Assembly (NCBI GenBank): GCA_023168345.1
Contig: AP025689.1
Location: forward strand, 1,176,001-1,240,000
Direction: 5' to 3'
Length of the DNA stretch: 64,000 nt
Origin: Lysinibacillus sp. PLM2
GTDB taxonomy: Bacteria; Bacillota; Bacilli; Bacillales_A; Planococcaceae
The translations under genes and the position numbers were made by a program. Under the pieces are notes generated by a model. That model had not been told where the DNA came from and searched no databases. It saw nothing but the letters and a program-made list of their open reading frames with translations. This document shows positions 54,659 to 63,996 of the stretch, in pieces (position 1 is the first letter of the stretch; each line of letters opens with the position of its first letter).

Positions 54659-55747
54659 CTGAAATTTACGTATAAGAGGCTATTTATTACCTCTGCAATG
54701 TTGTTATCGGTAGTTGGGATATTGTTTATTTTTTCTGCTGGTACATATTGGAGCTCCGTTCATTATGAGGGTGAGATACCTTTCTACATTAGGCAATCCG
54801 TCTATTTAGTTTTAGCATTAATCATGTTTGTAACAGTAGCAAATATGGACTGGTTTAGACAAGAAAAAACATGGATTACGTTATATGTCATTTCATTAAT
54901 ATTATTAGTATTGGTACTCATTCCTGGTGTTGGGTTATCACGTAACGGTTCACAAAGTTGGATTGGCATTGGACCTTTAACAATGCAACCAGCAGAATTA
55001 GTGAAAATTACAACGTTAATGTATTTAAGTTTTTTACTCAGTAAAGTAAAAAGCTATGAAAGAGTTGTCCAATTAAAGCACTTTTTAATTATTCTTATTC
55101 CAAGTGGATTAATTATGCTGCAGCCGGATTTTGGTTCAGTCTTTATTCTAGTAGTAGCTTCCTTTGTTTTACTATTTGTTGCGAAATATCCGGTGAAATT
55201 ATATGTTTCAGTAATTCTCCTTGGAATCGTCGGTTTAGTTGGATTAATCATAACAGCTCCGTATCGACTTCAAAGAATTGAAGCATTTATCAACCCATGG
55301 GCTGACCCATTGGGAGCTGGATTTCAAGGGGTACAATCGTTACTTGCCATTGGACCAGCTGGAATTTTAGGACATGGATTTGGCGATAGTAGGCAAAAGT
55401 TCTTGTATTTACCCGAGCCACAAAATGATTTTATTTTTTCTATTATTTTAGAGGAAATTGGATTTTTAGGTGGCTGTGTCATACTTGCCTTATTTGGACT
55501 ATTTATTTATTCAGGTATAGGACTAGCAATGCAAACAACATTAAGCTCAGATTTTTACGCTATTATTTCACTTGTCTGTATGATTGGCTTTCAAGCATGC
55601 CTTAATATCGGGGTAGTAATTGGATTAATACCAGTTACAGGTGTAACGTTACCATTTATCAGCTATGGTGGTACCTCATTAATGATCATTTGGTTTGTAG
55701 TAGCGATAATCATTTGCTTCTCACAGCGAACCGAAGTTGGTAAATAA
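54659..55747 (+). CDS. spoVE: Stage V sporulation protein E (SEDS glycosyltransferase)
   Basis: 362 residues from the proposed start. SEDS motifs: SWIGIGPLTMQPAELVKIT, QPDFGSVFI, YRLQRIEAFINPWADPLGAGFQ, YLPEPQNDFIFSIILEEIG and GLIPVTGVTLPFISYGGTSL. SpoVE polymerises cortex glycan with SpoVD. The first ATG (54698) has no ribosome-binding site and would fall inside helix 1. A CTG at 54659, eight bases after AAAGGA (54645-54650), gives a basic N-terminus (KFTYKRLF) ahead of an intact first helix; a TAG stop just upstream excludes anything longer. murG and murB, next in B. subtilis, are absent. Confidence 0.92.
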   Translation: MKFTYKRLFITSAMLLSVVGILFIFSAGTYWSSVHYEGEIPFYIRQSVYLVLALIMFVTVANMDWFRQEKTWITLYVISLILLVLVLIPGVGLSRNGSQSWIGIGPLTMQPAELVKITTLMYLSFLLSKVKSYERVVQLKHFLIILIPSGLIMLQPDFGSVFILVVASFVLLFVAKYPVKLYVSVILLGIVGLVGLIITAPYRLQRIEAFINPWADPLGAGFQGVQSLLAIGPAGILGHGFGDSRQKFLYLPEPQNDFIFSIILEEIGFLGGCVILALFGLFIYSGIGLAMQTTLSSDFYAIISLVCMIGFQACLNIGVVIGLIPVTGVTLPFISYGGTSLMIIWFVVAIIICFSQRTEVGK

Positions 55748-55769
55748 TTTAGAGGAAGGAGGAGTAAAA

Positions 55770-56594
55770 ATGGAGAAAGTAATTGATATAGAAGATCGCA
55801 TACCAACGCTACGAGAAAAAAGAAGAAAAAGAACAAATAAAAAATTCATTATTTTAATCACGTTATTTTTTCTAACCTTATTTTTACTCCTTTATTTCCA
55901 ATCACCATACAGTGATGTTAAGAACATTAGCATTAAAGGATTTAATCTTGTAAATGAGGAAGAATATTTAAAACAATCAAATTTGCAAGTTGGACAGTCT
56001 ATGTGGAGTTTCCGTGAAAAAGAAGTTGAGGAAAATATAAAAAAGCTAGAATGGGTTAAAGATGTTGAGGTTCATAAACAATGGTTGACAAGTGTGGAAA
56101 TTATTATTGAGGAATGGCCAAAAGTCGCCTACATCTCTGAAAATAATTCCTTTTACCCAATATTGGAAAATGGAGTGGTTTTTAAGGAGTTAGGTTCCAG
56201 TACTCCTATAGATGCGCCGATATTTTTGGAGTTTGAAGATAGTGAATTGAGAAAAAGGTTACTAAAAGAATTGGCTGGACTTGAACCAACTGTCTTAGCA
56301 ATGATCTCTCAAATCAATGCTACACCTACTAGCTCAGACCCATATGCTATCACATTATTCATGAATGATGGTTATGAGGTGAGGGCTGAAATAACTTCAC
56401 TTGCTGAGAAATTAAATTATTATCCTTCCATTATTGCTCAAATTGAAAATAATGGAGAATTTGAAAAAGGAATTATTGATATTGAAGTTGGGACATATTA
56501 TAGATCCTATTCAGAAGAATATAAGATCGATGTTTTGGATCCCACAGAAGAGAATTCTGATATAACTGAACAGGAAGTGTCAGAAAATGAGTAA
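55770..56594 (+). CDS. divIB: Cell division protein DivIB/FtsQ
   Basis: 274 residues: basic cytoplasmic N-terminus with a RRKRTNKK stretch, one transmembrane helix (about 30-48), a POTRA domain beginning SDVKNISIKGFNLV, then the beta domain and an acidic tail. DivIB stabilises FtsL and DivIC at the septum and is also needed in sporulation septation. ATG 55770 has GGAAGGAGG upstream. It follows spoVE after 22 bp and overlaps ylxW by eight bases. Confidence 0.93.
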   Translation: MEKVIDIEDRIPTLREKRRKRTNKKFIILITLFFLTLFLLLYFQSPYSDVKNISIKGFNLVNEEEYLKQSNLQVGQSMWSFREKEVEENIKKLEWVKDVEVHKQWLTSVEIIIEEWPKVAYISENNSFYPILENGVVFKELGSSTPIDAPIFLEFEDSELRKRLLKELAGLEPTVLAMISQINATPTSSDPYAITLFMNDGYEVRAEITSLAEKLNYYPSIIAQIENNGEFEKGIIDIEVGTYYRSYSEEYKIDVLDPTEENSDITEQEVSENE

Positions 56595-57297
56595 CAAATA
56601 TATGAAGCCACCTTCAAAAAAACAATTGATTATTCTAATTGTATGTATCGTGACGGGATTTATTATAGGATATTCGTACAATTTATCAAAAGACAATAAG
56701 AAGGTAACAAGTCCCTATGTGGATCAAGAAGAATCCTATCGTGAAGAGCTAATTGGACAACAGGAGAGAAATAAAGAACTAATGGAAGAACTAAATAGTC
56801 TTCAAAATAAAATACGTGATTATGAGAAGACTTTTGCTTCAAATGAAGATCAGTATGAAAATCTTGTTCAAGAGGCTGAACGATTACGTTTGATATTAGG
56901 TGAAATTCCTTCGGTTGGACAAGGTGTGAAAATTACGTTAGATGATGGGGAATACGATCCAAATAATACAAATCCAAACGATTATATTGTTCATGAAAGT
57001 CACATATTTAAAGTGATTAATGAATTAAAAATTTCAGGTGCAGAGGCCATCTCTATTAATGGAAAACGACTTGAAACAAATTCATATATCAATTGTACAG
57101 GCCCTGTAATTTCAATAGATGGAGAACAATTCCCAGCACCATTTACAATTGAGGCAGTAGGCAATTCGGAGACATTGATTGCTTCTTTAAAAATTGTTGG
57201 AGGAGTTTTTGACCAATTACTTAATGACCAAATCGTTGTCACAATCGAACAAAGCGGACAAGTTGTAATGCCTTCTGTGAACGACAAGCAAAGCTAG
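56587..57297 (+). CDS. ylxW: DUF881 family protein YlxW
   Basis: 236 residues: an N-terminal hydrophobic anchor (about 12-28), a coiled coil (about 45-95), then the DUF881 domain with LILGEIPSVGQGVKITLDDGE, ISGAEAISINGKRL and TIEAVGNSETLIASL. Function unknown; in B. subtilis it lies between divIB and ylxX, as here. It overlaps divIB by eight bases and uses AGGAAGTG as ribosome-binding site. Confidence 0.88.
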   Translation: MSNKYMKPPSKKQLIILIVCIVTGFIIGYSYNLSKDNKKVTSPYVDQEESYREELIGQQERNKELMEELNSLQNKIRDYEKTFASNEDQYENLVQEAERLRLILGEIPSVGQGVKITLDDGEYDPNNTNPNDYIVHESHIFKVINELKISGAEAISINGKRLETNSYINCTGPVISIDGEQFPAPFTIEAVGNSETLIASLKIVGGVFDQLLNDQIVVTIEQSGQVVMPSVNDKQS

Positions 57298-57320
57298 ATA
57301 CGTACCAGGAGGGAACATTT

Positions 57321-58037
57321 ATGGATAAGAAGGTAGTTACCCGAATAACGATTGTATCTTTTATTGTAGGACTAATGATTTCTGTACAATATAACACAGT
57401 AAAAAAGCCAGCTGAAAGGGATACTCGTGATACATGGGAAATCCGGCAAGAACTATCTGAGGAGAAAAAGAGACACTCTCAATTATTAGCAGACATACTA
57501 ACACTAAATGAAATTGTCGATGTCTATGAAAATACAGCTACAGAAGATCAAGGAGAAATATTAAAAAGTACTGTGGAAGAGTTACAACTTAAAGCTGGTC
57601 TTCTTGAAGTGACGGGACCAGGGTTAATTTTAACGATTACCCCTGCAATCGAATTGATACAATCTGGTTTTAAGATTGAGCCTATATCTCCGGAGTTATT
57701 GTATCGTTTATTAAATGAAATATACCGTTTTGATGGTTTGTATGTTGAAATCGATGGTCAAAGAGTGGTTCATACAACTGCGATAAGAGATATTAATGGT
57801 GTCACAACAGTGAATGGGATTCCAATACGTGAAACAAATGTTGAAATACGTATTATTACTGAATCCTTTGAAAAAGCAGAAAAACTATATAGCTATTTAT
57901 ATGCTTCCACATTTAAAGATGCATTTTATATTGATAATTTAAATCTTGAAATTGGCCCAGCAAAAAAAGAAATAACTGTTTCAGAATATGATGGAACTTT
58001 ATCAAACAAGTATTTATCCGAAAATAAAGGGGAATAG
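57321..58037 (+). CDS. ylxX: DUF881 family protein YlxX
   Basis: 238 residues, a paralogue of the preceding gene: anchor (about 8-24), coiled coil (about 45-80) and DUF881 domain with LLEVTGPGLILTITPA and a GLYVEIDGQRVVHTTAIRDINGVTTVNG core. Function unknown. CAGGAGGGAAC precedes the ATG. sbp follows after three bases. Confidence 0.88.
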   Translation: MDKKVVTRITIVSFIVGLMISVQYNTVKKPAERDTRDTWEIRQELSEEKKRHSQLLADILTLNEIVDVYENTATEDQGEILKSTVEELQLKAGLLEVTGPGLILTITPAIELIQSGFKIEPISPELLYRLLNEIYRFDGLYVEIDGQRVVHTTAIRDINGVTTVNGIPIRETNVEIRIITESFEKAEKLYSYLYASTFKDAFYIDNLNLEIGPAKKEITVSEYDGTLSNKYLSENKGE

Positions 58038-58040
58038 AGT

Positions 58041-58412
58041 ATGTGGTTGCCATTTTTAGGATTAATATTAGGACTCGCCTTAGGATTGCTAACTGATATT
58101 CAGATCCCTTCAATGTATGAAAACTATTTATCGATAGCAGTTCTTGCAGCATTGGATACACTTTTCGGAGGAATCCGAGCACATCTTCAACAAGTGTATA
58201 ATGACAAAGTGTTTATATCAGGATTTTTCTTCAATATTTTGTTAGCGTGTGGTCTTGCATTTATAGGGGTCCATTTAGGAGTTGACTTGTATTTAGCTGC
58301 CATTTTTGCATTTGGTGTCCGTCTCTTCCAAAATATAGCTGTCATTCGACGAATTTTGATACAAAAATGGGATGAGAGACATATAAAAAAGAGTGAAAAA
58401 ACAGTAGAATAG
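58041..58412 (+). CDS. sbp: Small basic protein Sbp (DUF1290)
   Basis: 123 residues with four hydrophobic segments and the family core IPSMYENYLSIAVLAALDTLFGGIRA and NILLACGLAFIGVHLG. Named small basic protein in B. subtilis, upstream of ftsA; no known function. AAGGGGAA precedes the ATG. The ftsAZ promoter lies between it and ftsA. Confidence 0.92.
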   Translation: MWLPFLGLILGLALGLLTDIQIPSMYENYLSIAVLAALDTLFGGIRAHLQQVYNDKVFISGFFFNILLACGLAFIGVHLGVDLYLAAIFAFGVRLFQNIAVIRRILIQKWDERHIKKSEKTVE

Positions 58413-58443
58413 CGGTAAAATTTTATAGTAAGCGGAATTTACT

Positions 58444-58472
58444 TAGACAATAAAGATAATTTACAATAGAAT
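58444..58472 (+). promoter_or_regulatory. Sigma-A promoter of ftsA-ftsZ
   Basis: TAGACA (58444-58449), 17-bp spacer, TAGAAT (58467-58472), each one base from consensus. It lies 34 bp before the ftsA start and can drive ftsAZ apart from the upstream cluster. Confidence 0.7.
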
Positions 58473-58505
58473 GAGTGTAGGAGTATCGAAGGAGGTGCGG
58501 TAAAG

Positions 58506-59795
58506 TTGAATAATCAAGATATATATATTTCTTTAGATATAGGTTCGTCATCAATTAAAGTATTAATTGGTGAAGTAAATAATGAACAACTGCACGTTAT
58601 CGGTGTCGGTAATGTAAAAACTAACGGTGTTCGAAAAGGTGCGATAGTTGATATCGACGCAACGGTACAATCTATAAGAAAAGCAGTTGATGAAGCAGAA
58701 CGTATGACTGGAATATCTATCAACCAAGTGGTATTGGGAATCCCTGCTAATCAAACAATACTACAATCAGTAAAAGGTGTTGTGGCTGTTAATAGTGAAA
58801 ATAGAGAAATCACAGATGGAGATTTAGAAAGAGTAATAGAGTCCGCACAAGTAATGTCGATTCCGCCTGAAAGAGAATTAGTCAATTTAATACCCCGACA
58901 ATTTATCGTCGATAATTTAGATGAGATAAAAGATCCCCGTGGCATGATTGGAATTCGTCTAGAAATGGATGCAACTATGATTACTACATCCAAAACCTTA
59001 TTACATAACGTATTGCGTTGTGTGGAACGTGCTGGGTTAAAAATAAGAGAGATTTATCTACAGCCGTTAGCAGCTGGTTATTTTGCCTTAACTGAAGATG
59101 AAAAAAGTCAGGGAACTGCTTTTATTGATTTAGGTGGCGGTTCTACAACAATTGCAGTATTTGAAGATGACTTATTAACACATACAGGCGTCATTCCAGT
59201 TGGTGGAGATCATGTTACAAAGGATTTATCCATTATTTTAAAAACGACAACTGAGCAAGCTGAGAAAATAAAAAAACAATATGGACATGCATTTTATGAA
59301 GATGCTTCTGAGGATGAAATTTTTGAAGTTCCCGTAACAGGAACTGATATTGTGGATCAATATAATCAAAAGTATATTTCTGAAATTATTGGTGTTCGAT
59401 TAGAAGAATTGTTTGAGTTAGTTTTAGATAAACTTGCTGAGATGGGCGTTCGCGATTTACCAGGTGGAATTGTCATCTCAGGTGGTGTGGCACAACTAGA
59501 TGGAATAGCACAGCTTGCAAGACAAGTTATGCAAACACGTGTCAGAATTTATACCCCTGACTATATTGGTGTTCGTGAACCATTATATACAACTGCTGTT
59601 GGGTTAATTAAGTATGCTAATCTTGAAGATGAGTTCTACGGTAGAAGTGGGGGCTCTGAATCTGTCTATCAAACAGTAGGAGCAGGGTCAACTCCTCCTA
59701 AAAAACAATCGAATACAGCTGAAAGACTAGATAATAGTAATAAAACTAGCGTCATCAACAAAGCAAAAAAATTGTTTGATAAGTTTTTTGAATAA
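58506..59795 (+). CDS. ftsA: Cell division protein FtsA
   Basis: 429 residues, actin-like ATPase: [14 protein letters not shown] (phosphate 1), [17 protein letters not shown] (phosphate 2), [15 protein letters not shown] (adenosine), and a C-terminal amphipathic membrane-targeting helix ([11 protein letters not shown]). FtsA tethers FtsZ to the membrane. TTG start 58506 with AAGGAGGTG nine bases upstream. Followed by ftsZ after 44 bp. Confidence 0.97.
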   Translation: MNNQDIYISLDIGSSSIKVLIGEVNNEQLHVIGVGNVKTNGVRKGAIVDIDATVQSIRKAVDEAERMTGISINQVVLGIPANQTILQSVKGVVAVNSENREITDGDLERVIESAQVMSIPPERELVNLIPRQFIVDNLDEIKDPRGMIGIRLEMDATMITTSKTLLHNVLRCVERAGLKIREIYLQPLAAGYFALTEDEKSQGTAFIDLGGGSTTIAVFEDDLLTHTGVIPVGGDHVTKDLSIILKTTTEQAEKIKKQYGHAFYEDASEDEIFEVPVTGTDIVDQYNQKYISEIIGVRLEELFELVLDKLAEMGVRDLPGGIVISGGVAQLDGIAQLARQVMQTRVRIYTPDYIGVREPLYTTAVGLIKYANLEDEFYGRSGGSESVYQTVGAGSTPPKKQSNTAERLDNSNKTSVINKAKKLFDKFFE

Positions 59796-59839
59796 CGAAC
59801 AAGTATAATTACACAACGAGTGTGGTAGGAGGAAAAATA

Positions 59840-60976
59840 ATGTTGGAATTTGATACGAGTATCGACCAGCTAGCTAACATCAAGGTAATTGGCGTTGGTG
59901 GTGGTGGTAATAATGCAGTAAATAGAATGATTGAACATGGAGTACAGGGTGTTGATTTCATCGCAGTGAATACTGATGCTCAAGCTTTAAATCTATCAAA
60001 AGCTCAATATAAATTACAGATTGGTAATAAATTAACAAGAGGACTAGGTGCAGGTGCAAATCCAGAAGTAGGAAAGAAGGCTGCAGAGGAAAGTCGTGAA
60101 CAAATTGAAGAAGTTCTTCGTGGTGCAGATATGGTTTTCGTAACTGCTGGTATGGGCGGAGGAACTGGAACTGGAGCAGCACCAGTAATCGCTTCAATAG
60201 CACGTGATTTAGGAGCATTAACTGTAGGTGTTGTGACACGACCATTTTCTTTTGAAGGTAAAAAGCGTCAAACTCAAGCAGTTGGCGGTATCGGAGCGAT
60301 GAAGGATGCTGTAGATACACTGATTGTCATTCCTAATGATAAATTATTACAAATAGTAGACAAAAATACACCAATGGTAGAAGCATTCCGTGAAGCTGAT
60401 AATGTATTACGTCAAGGTGTTCAAGGGATTTCAGATTTAATTGCAACTCCTGGTCTAATTAACCTTGATTTTGCCGATGTGAAAACAATTATGTCTGATA
60501 AAGGATCTGCTTTAATGGGTATTGGTATTGCAACAGGTGAAAACCGTGCAACTGAAGCTGCGAAAAAAGCAATTTCAAGTCCTTTACTAGAAACTTCAAT
60601 TGATGGTGCTAAAGGTGTCATTATGAATATCACTGGTGGTACAAACTTAAGTTTATTTGAAGTACAAGAAGCTGCGGATATCGTTGCATCAGCATCGGAC
60701 GAAGAAGTAAATATGATCTTTGGTTCGGTAATTAATGAAAATTTAACAGACGAGATTATTGTAACAGTAATCGCGACTGGTTTTACTGAGGAAAGTATTT
60801 CTCAAAAAACACGTATTGTGAACGGAACGGTTCGTAATAATCAGGCTGCTAGTCGAGAACGAGTAGAACCAGTGCATAATGAACCAAACCGTCCAACGCA
60901 AACAACAAACCAAGTACAGGATGATATGTTAGATATTCCAACATTTTTACGTAATCGAAATAAAAATCGTGGATAA
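59840..60976 (+). CDS. ftsZ: Cell division protein FtsZ
   Basis: 378 residues. GTP-binding tubulin signature [12 protein letters not shown] (about 104-115), N-terminal [17 protein letters not shown]7 loop [11 protein letters not shown], a glutamine- and asparagine-rich linker and the conserved C-terminal peptide [11 protein letters not shown] that binds FtsA and SepF. ATG 59840 has GTAGGAGG before it. It builds the Z ring. A terminator follows. Confidence 0.98.
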   Translation: MLEFDTSIDQLANIKVIGVGGGGNNAVNRMIEHGVQGVDFIAVNTDAQALNLSKAQYKLQIGNKLTRGLGAGANPEVGKKAAEESREQIEEVLRGADMVFVTAGMGGGTGTGAAPVIASIARDLGALTVGVVTRPFSFEGKKRQTQAVGGIGAMKDAVDTLIVIPNDKLLQIVDKNTPMVEAFREADNVLRQGVQGISDLIATPGLINLDFADVKTIMSDKGSALMGIGIATGENRATEAAKKAISSPLLETSIDGAKGVIMNITGGTNLSLFEVQEAADIVASASDEEVNMIFGSVINENLTDEIIVTVIATGFTEESISQKTRIVNGTVRNNQAASRERVEPVHNEPNRPTQTTNQVQDDMLDIPTFLRNRNKNRG

Positions 60977-61006
60977 TTCAAATATATTTTGATGATTCGA
61001 CATAAA

Positions 61007-61049
61007 ATGGAAGCCTTAATTGTATATTAAGTGCTTCCATTTTTTTTGT
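61007..61049 (+). terminator. Terminator of ftsAZ
   Basis: Stem ATGGAAGC/GCTTCCAT with an inner CTTAA/TTAAG pairing, followed by eight T. Confidence 0.9.
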
Positions 61050-61070
61050 TCTCGCAATATAGAAGCTTCA

Positions 61071-61166
61071 TGTCGATTTTTTATTATTCATGAAAGGGAT
61101 TGTCTAAAAGATTTTTAATTTATATACGACAGTTTGACAATTTCCACATCTTACTAGTGATAATCT
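61071..61166 (+). promoter_or_regulatory. spoIIG promoter with Spo0A-like boxes and long spacer
   Basis: A perfect -35 TTGACA (61134-61139) is followed by GATAAT at 61159 or TAATCT at 61161, a 19- or 21-bp spacer instead of 17. Matches to the Spo0A box TGTCGAA lie at 61071 (TGTCGAT), 61100 (TTGTCTAA) and, in reverse, at 61125-61131 and 61133-61140, the last overlapping the -35. B. subtilis spoIIG has this same design with a 22-bp spacer. Confidence 0.65.
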
Positions 61167-61187
61167 TGTTTTTAGGAGGACGCTAAA

Positions 61188-62012
61188 ATGATTGGTGAAT
61201 TACTCGTACTATACAATACGTTATTTAATTACTTTTTATTAAAGTTTACGCAAGAAATAACGGGATTGTATGTAAAACGAAGTAGGTTGATCCTTAGTGC
61301 ATTTTGTAGCGGACTTATCGCTAGTATATTGCATCACTCTTTTATTGGAGCCGTGATTAGTTTCGTAGTACTAATAGGGGTAGCGTTTTCATTTAAAATC
61401 GAAACGTTAATGAGGCAAGGAACTGTACTATTTATAGCAACATTTTTTCTTGGTGGATTACTAACAAGTTTATTACCCTTTTTACTCAATCAAACCGATT
61501 TTATATTTTTTATATTGTGTACATCAATTGCATTTTTAAGCTTGAGTGCTATTCATCTTAAATGGAGACAGATGAAACAAGAGAAAATACAACACTCGTT
61601 TGTAGTTGACTGTGAACTTGAACTGTTTCAGAAGATTTATAGCATAAAAGGGTTTATTGATACAGGTAATGAATGTGTGGAGCCAATGAGTCAAAAGCCA
61701 GTCCATTTCCTCTCGTATAAAGCAGTTTCGAAAAACTTACCCGATGATTTTCATGAAGCATTGTTGAAATGGGACGCGAAAGATCCGTACCAATTAGGAA
61801 TGTTTCCTGCATATGTTTACCCCAAAATACGAATATTGACACTCTCCACTGTGCAAAAAGAGAAGTCCACAACGATTGCATTTCGATTTGATCGGCTGAA
61901 AATTAGTGGAAATACCGATAAATTACTCTTTGATGAATATGTAGTATTCACTCGAAATGATGCGCGATATCCGCAAGATGCACAAATGATTTTACACGTT
62001 TTAGCGCTATAA
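61188..62012 (+). CDS. spoIIGA: Sporulation sigma-E factor-processing peptidase SpoIIGA
   Basis: 274 residues: five hydrophobic helices in the first 125, then a soluble domain with the aspartyl-protease motif GFIDTGNECVEPMS (Asp158). It sits in the spore septum and cleaves pro-sigma-E in the mother cell after a signal from the forespore. It is about 35 residues shorter than in B. subtilis (309). TAGGAGGA precedes the ATG. sigE follows after 37 bp. Confidence 0.94.
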   Translation: MIGELLVLYNTLFNYFLLKFTQEITGLYVKRSRLILSAFCSGLIASILHHSFIGAVISFVVLIGVAFSFKIETLMRQGTVLFIATFFLGGLLTSLLPFLLNQTDFIFFILCTSIAFLSLSAIHLKWRQMKQEKIQHSFVVDCELELFQKIYSIKGFIDTGNECVEPMSQKPVHFLSYKAVSKNLPDDFHEALLKWDAKDPYQLGMFPAYVYPKIRILTLSTVQKEKSTTIAFRFDRLKISGNTDKLLFDEYVVFTRNDARYPQDAQMILHVLAL

Positions 62013-62049
62013 CTTCATGTTGGAAATGATTCATAAAGGGGGAAAATGA

Positions 62050-62757
62050 TTGTTTAAAAAAATAATAGCTTTTTTTCAAAAAATTTGGAGTAAGTTTCGA
62101 ACTAAAGGAACGTACTATATAGGGGGGCACGATTCATTGCCAGTACCATTAACTAGAGAAGAAGAAATGACAGTTATTGAAGCCTTTATGAACGGAGATA
62201 TGAGAGCTCGGGACACATTAATAGAAAGAAATTTACGACTCGTAGTCTATATTGCTAGACGATTTGATAATACCGGTACACCAATTGAGGATTTAATTAG
62301 TATCGGATCTATTGGATTAATAAAGGCAATCGAAACATTCAACACAGAAAAAAACATAAAACTAGCTACTTATGCATCCCGCTGTATTGAAAATGAAATC
62401 TTAATGCATCTACGAAAAACAAGTCGCATGAAAGGTGAAGTTTCTTTAGACGAACCTTTAAATTCTGATCCGGATGGAAATGAGTTATTGCTATCTGATA
62501 TTTTAGGTACGGATGAAGAAATCATTATGAATGATGTTGAGAAAAAGATTGAACGTGCAACCATGTTCCAAGCAATCAATGGCTTAAGTGAAAGAGAAAG
62601 ATACATCATGGAGTGTCGTTTTGGACTAAATGGTAAACAAGAAATGACACAAAAAGAAGTGGCCGATCATTTAGGAATTTCTCAATCGTATATTTCTAGG
62701 TTAGAGAAAAAAATAATTTTAGACTTAAGAGAACATTTGAATCAGCCAATTTCATAA
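62050..62757 (+). CDS. sigE: Pro-sigma-E, early mother-cell RNA polymerase sigma factor
   Basis: 235 residues. A basic amphipathic pro-sequence precedes the processing site region TYYIGG, then region 2 ([30 protein letters not shown]) and region 4 ([21 protein letters not shown]). After cleavage by SpoIIGA it directs mother-cell genes such as spoVD and gerR. TTG start 62050 with AAAGGGGG upstream; no ATG is available in frame. Second gene of the spoIIG operon. Confidence 0.96.
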   Translation: MFKKIIAFFQKIWSKFRTKGTYYIGGHDSLPVPLTREEEMTVIEAFMNGDMRARDTLIERNLRLVVYIARRFDNTGTPIEDLISIGSIGLIKAIETFNTEKNIKLATYASRCIENEILMHLRKTSRMKGEVSLDEPLNSDPDGNELLLSDILGTDEEIIMNDVEKKIERATMFQAINGLSERERYIMECRFGLNGKQEMTQKEVADHLGISQSYISRLEKKIILDLREHLNQPIS

Positions 62758-62919
62758 GTTCTGTTTCATAATGAATAGAAAAAGAAAGGAAAATAATTAA
62801 ACTCCAACTTAATATTTCATCATAAATTATATGCATGATCTTCCTATTTCATTATCAATTACATTTAAACATTTTAAATGTAATAATCTGTTTTGGATGA
62901 AATTGGACGGAAGAATCGT

Positions 62920-62948
62920 GCATATTCTTTTTTAATCCGGACAAACTT
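62920..62948 (+). promoter_or_regulatory. Sigma-F type promoter of sigG
   Basis: GCATA (62920-62924), 14-bp spacer and GGACAAACTT (62939-62948), which fits the sigma-F -10 GGnnAnAnTw at every fixed position. A start near 62955 gives a leader of about 150 bases before sigG. B. subtilis spoIIIG is likewise transcribed by sigma-F. Confidence 0.6.
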
Positions 62949-63102
62949 AAAAAACAGTTCAGAGAGAAAGTGAAATTACAATTTGCAGATAAAACTGTTC
63001 ATTGTAGTGACACAAAACCATGCATGTTGTTGTGAAGCACACATTGTGAAGCTTTACAGCAATATATGTGGGATAAAAAACAATAGTTCGGAGGAAAAGA
63101 AG

Positions 63103-63885
63103 ATGGTGCGAACAAAAGTAGAACTTTGTGGAGTTGATACTGCTTCTTTGCCAGTGCTAAAACATGAAGAGATGAGAGAGTTGTTTGTTCGACTACAAAA
63201 TGGTGAAGAATGGGTTAGAGACGAGCTTGTCATTTGTAATTTAAGACTTGTATTAAGTATTGTAGGCAGATTTTCGTATCGTGGTGAACAAGCAGACGAT
63301 TTGTTCCAAGTAGGTTGTATAGGATTATTAAAAGCAATTGACCACTTTGATTTAAAGCATAATGTTCGATTTTCAACATATGCTGTACCAATGATAATCG
63401 GAGAAATCCGCAGACATCTAAGAGATCATCATGCATTAAGAGTATCCCGCTCTTTAAGAGATATCGCATATAAAGCAATGCAAGCAAAAGAAAAGTTTAT
63501 ATCTGAAAACTTACATGAGCCGACGATTGAACAGTTGGCAGAAATGATTGAAATGAAGAAGGAAGACGTTTTATATGCACTTGATGCGATTCAAGATCCA
63601 CTATCATTACAAGAGCCAATTTATTCTGATGGTGGAGACGCAGTGTTTATTATGGATCAATTGCGTGATGATGGTGTATCAGAGGATCAATGGGTCGCAT
63701 ATGTTAGTGTGAAAGAAAGTATGCAAAAATTAGATGATAGACAGCAAATGATATTAGCGAAGAGATTTTATTATGGCGAAACACAAACTGAAATTGCAAA
63801 ATCACTAGGTATATCACAGGCCCAAATATCAAGATTAGAGAAAAATGCAATTGAAACGATGCAAAAAGATTATAAAGTAAATTAA
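63103..63885 (+). CDS. sigG: Late forespore RNA polymerase sigma-G factor
   Basis: 260 residues, the length of B. subtilis SigG. N-terminal KVELCGVDTASLPVLKHEEM is diagnostic; region 2 (NLRLVLSIVGRF, FSTYAVPMIIGEIRRHLRD) and region 4 (QTEIAKSLGISQAQISRLEKNAI) are complete. It switches on late forespore genes. ATG 63103 has GGAGGAAAAG upstream; the frame stays open for 40 codons above it but without a site. Located after spoIIGA-sigE as in B. subtilis, 345 bp downstream, with its own promoter. Confidence 0.96.
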   Translation: MVRTKVELCGVDTASLPVLKHEEMRELFVRLQNGEEWVRDELVICNLRLVLSIVGRFSYRGEQADDLFQVGCIGLLKAIDHFDLKHNVRFSTYAVPMIIGEIRRHLRDHHALRVSRSLRDIAYKAMQAKEKFISENLHEPTIEQLAEMIEMKKEDVLYALDAIQDPLSLQEPIYSDGGDAVFIMDQLRDDGVSEDQWVAYVSVKESMQKLDDRQQMILAKRFYYGETQTEIAKSLGISQAQISRLEKNAIETMQKDYKVN

Positions 63886-63909
63886 ATAATTATAGAATTC
63901 AGTACAACG

Positions 63910-63937
63910 ACGCACTAGTTAATTTAGTGCGTTTTTA
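63910..63937 (+). terminator. Terminator of sigG
   Basis: An 8-bp stem ACGCACTA/TAGTGCGT (63910-63917 with 63925-63932), then TTTTATTTT. Confidence 0.85.
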
Positions 63938-63996
63938 TTTTGTTCTCATTGTTTAGTTAAATAAAACATAAAAATAATTTCGAAGGGAGATTGATA

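Noticed and set aside
58431-58474. Sigma-H promoter for ftsAZ (AGCGGAATT and GAAT)
   Set aside because: The two elements are 26 bp apart, about twice the sigma-H spacing; the sigma-A promoter in the same stretch is better.
62983-63102. 40-codon N-terminal extension of sigG
   Set aside because: Sigma-G proteins start at the equivalent of ATG 63103, which has an excellent ribosome-binding site; the extension has none and is cysteine-rich unlike the family.
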